Assembly (NCBI GenBank): GCA_964247055.1
Contig: OZ176052.1
Location: 9,920,001 to 9,984,000 of the forward strand
Length of the DNA stretch: 64,000 nt
DNA from: Paragordius varius
Taxonomy: Eukaryota > Nematomorpha
Direction of reading: 5' to 3'
The notes below the pieces were generated by a model. It was given only the letters and a program-made list of their open reading frames with translations, was not told the origin of the DNA and made no database searches. Position 1 is the first letter of the stretch; each line of letters begins with the position of its first letter. Positions 63,475-64,000 of this stretch are shown one piece after another. The position numbers were made by a program, and so were the translations under genes.

Positions 63475-64000
63475 TATATACACAAACGTATCAGGATTCT
63501 TATTTTTGATTTTGGGCCTTACGAAAAATTTAATAAGTACCACTTTTATGGTGTTTTCTTCCAACCGAAAAATCCCAAAATTTGAGCATTTTATGCTTAA
63601 ATTTTTTTGGTTTAAGTTAAAAATTCTTATTAAAATGGATCATTATAATATATCTACTCTACATAGTGTTTATAAAAATTATCCTGCTGATATAAATGTG
63701 CTGTTAGGAAATTGTATCATAATGATCGTGGTGATTTTGGCCCCCACGAGTCATTTAACAAAGTTATTTACACTTTTGTGGAAAGTGCCTTAGAAAATGA
63801 CAATTGAGCTCAATTTTTAAAAAATATTTTGCTCATTTAAGGCATCATTCCAAAAAATATCACTAAAATATATCATAAACTACATATAAAAAGCAAAACA
63901 AAAAATTTTAATACTTAGATTGGGCTCCGAAAATTTCTAAAAAAATTTGCTCTTTAAAATTGGCTATTTTTAACAAAAACACATAAACGATTGCGTGATA
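63380..64000. repeat. Dispersed repeat family A, copy, with (AT)n tract
   Basis: Has GCACAAAATCGGGGAGTATA, two tandem GATTTTGG(G/C)CC...ACGA blocks (63509 and 63735), and CACTTTTGTGGAAAGTGCC. A (AT)n run occupies about 63438-63472. It may continue right of the window. The 136-codon plus-strand frame across it has no protein-like features. Confidence 0.6.

Noticed and set aside
63383-63793. 136-codon plus-strand frame
   Set aside because: It runs through an (AT)n tract and a copy of dispersed repeat family A; no protein-like composition.
1-64000. tRNA, rRNA or CRISPR arrays
   Set aside because: I looked for B-box-like GGTTCGAATCC sequences and regular short repeat-spacer arrays and found none that hold up; the few TTCGAACC matches lie in transposon ends or the C-tract.

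Overview
The window is AT-rich animal DNA. It carries intron-bearing genes of clear metazoan type: the C-terminal part of a spectraplakin (Shot/MACF/dystonin family), a divergent class A GPCR, ribosomal protein eL32, the splicing factor BUD31, and most of a nuclear receptor of the HR3/ROR (NR1F) group. The phylum cannot be fixed from the sequence. HR3 and Shot-type genes fit a protostome. Introns of 23-25 nt in the housekeeping genes recall the tiny introns described in dicyemids, but that is only a comparison.

Layout. 1-2588: spectraplakin intron holding a 2.18-kb palindromic foldback element. 2589-9261 (+): last 14 exons of spectraplakin (spectrin repeats, two EF hands, GAS2 domain, basic Ser/Arg/Pro tail). 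10358-11701 (+): intronless GPCR. 12741-16120 (+): dead paralogue of an orphan repeat-protein gene, split by a hAT DNA transposon with an intact 8-bp target-site duplication. 17390-18384: eL32 (-) and BUD31 (+), head to head, 29 bp between start codons, with five introns of 23-25 nt. 19933-23674 (-): unrecognised Asn/Lys-rich gene with a 23-nt intron and two possible 3' ends. 23.8-25.5 kb: diverged tandem array. 25.6-31.6 kb: MITEs, foldbacks and a decayed Ty3/Gypsy-like fossil. 32258-34219 (-): intact orphan protein of 653 aa with four ~100-aa repeats. 34.2-39.7 kb: gene-poor. 39771-40281 (-): small Lys/Ala/His-rich basic protein. 40.3-45.3 kb: gene-poor. 45.4-49.65 kb: tandem array with a ~165-bp period. 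50588-61838 (-): nine HR3 exons (zinc fingers, long hinge, ligand-binding domain), introns full of repeats. 61.8-64 kb: upstream HR3 intron or flank with repeats.

The genes do not form one pathway. What stands out is genome architecture. Introns fall in two classes: 23-25 nt in eL32, BUD31 and the orphan gene, against 60 nt to 2.7 kb elsewhere, with nothing between 25 and 60 nt among those I could define. Several families of long palindromic, apparently non-autonomous elements make up much of the remaining sequence.
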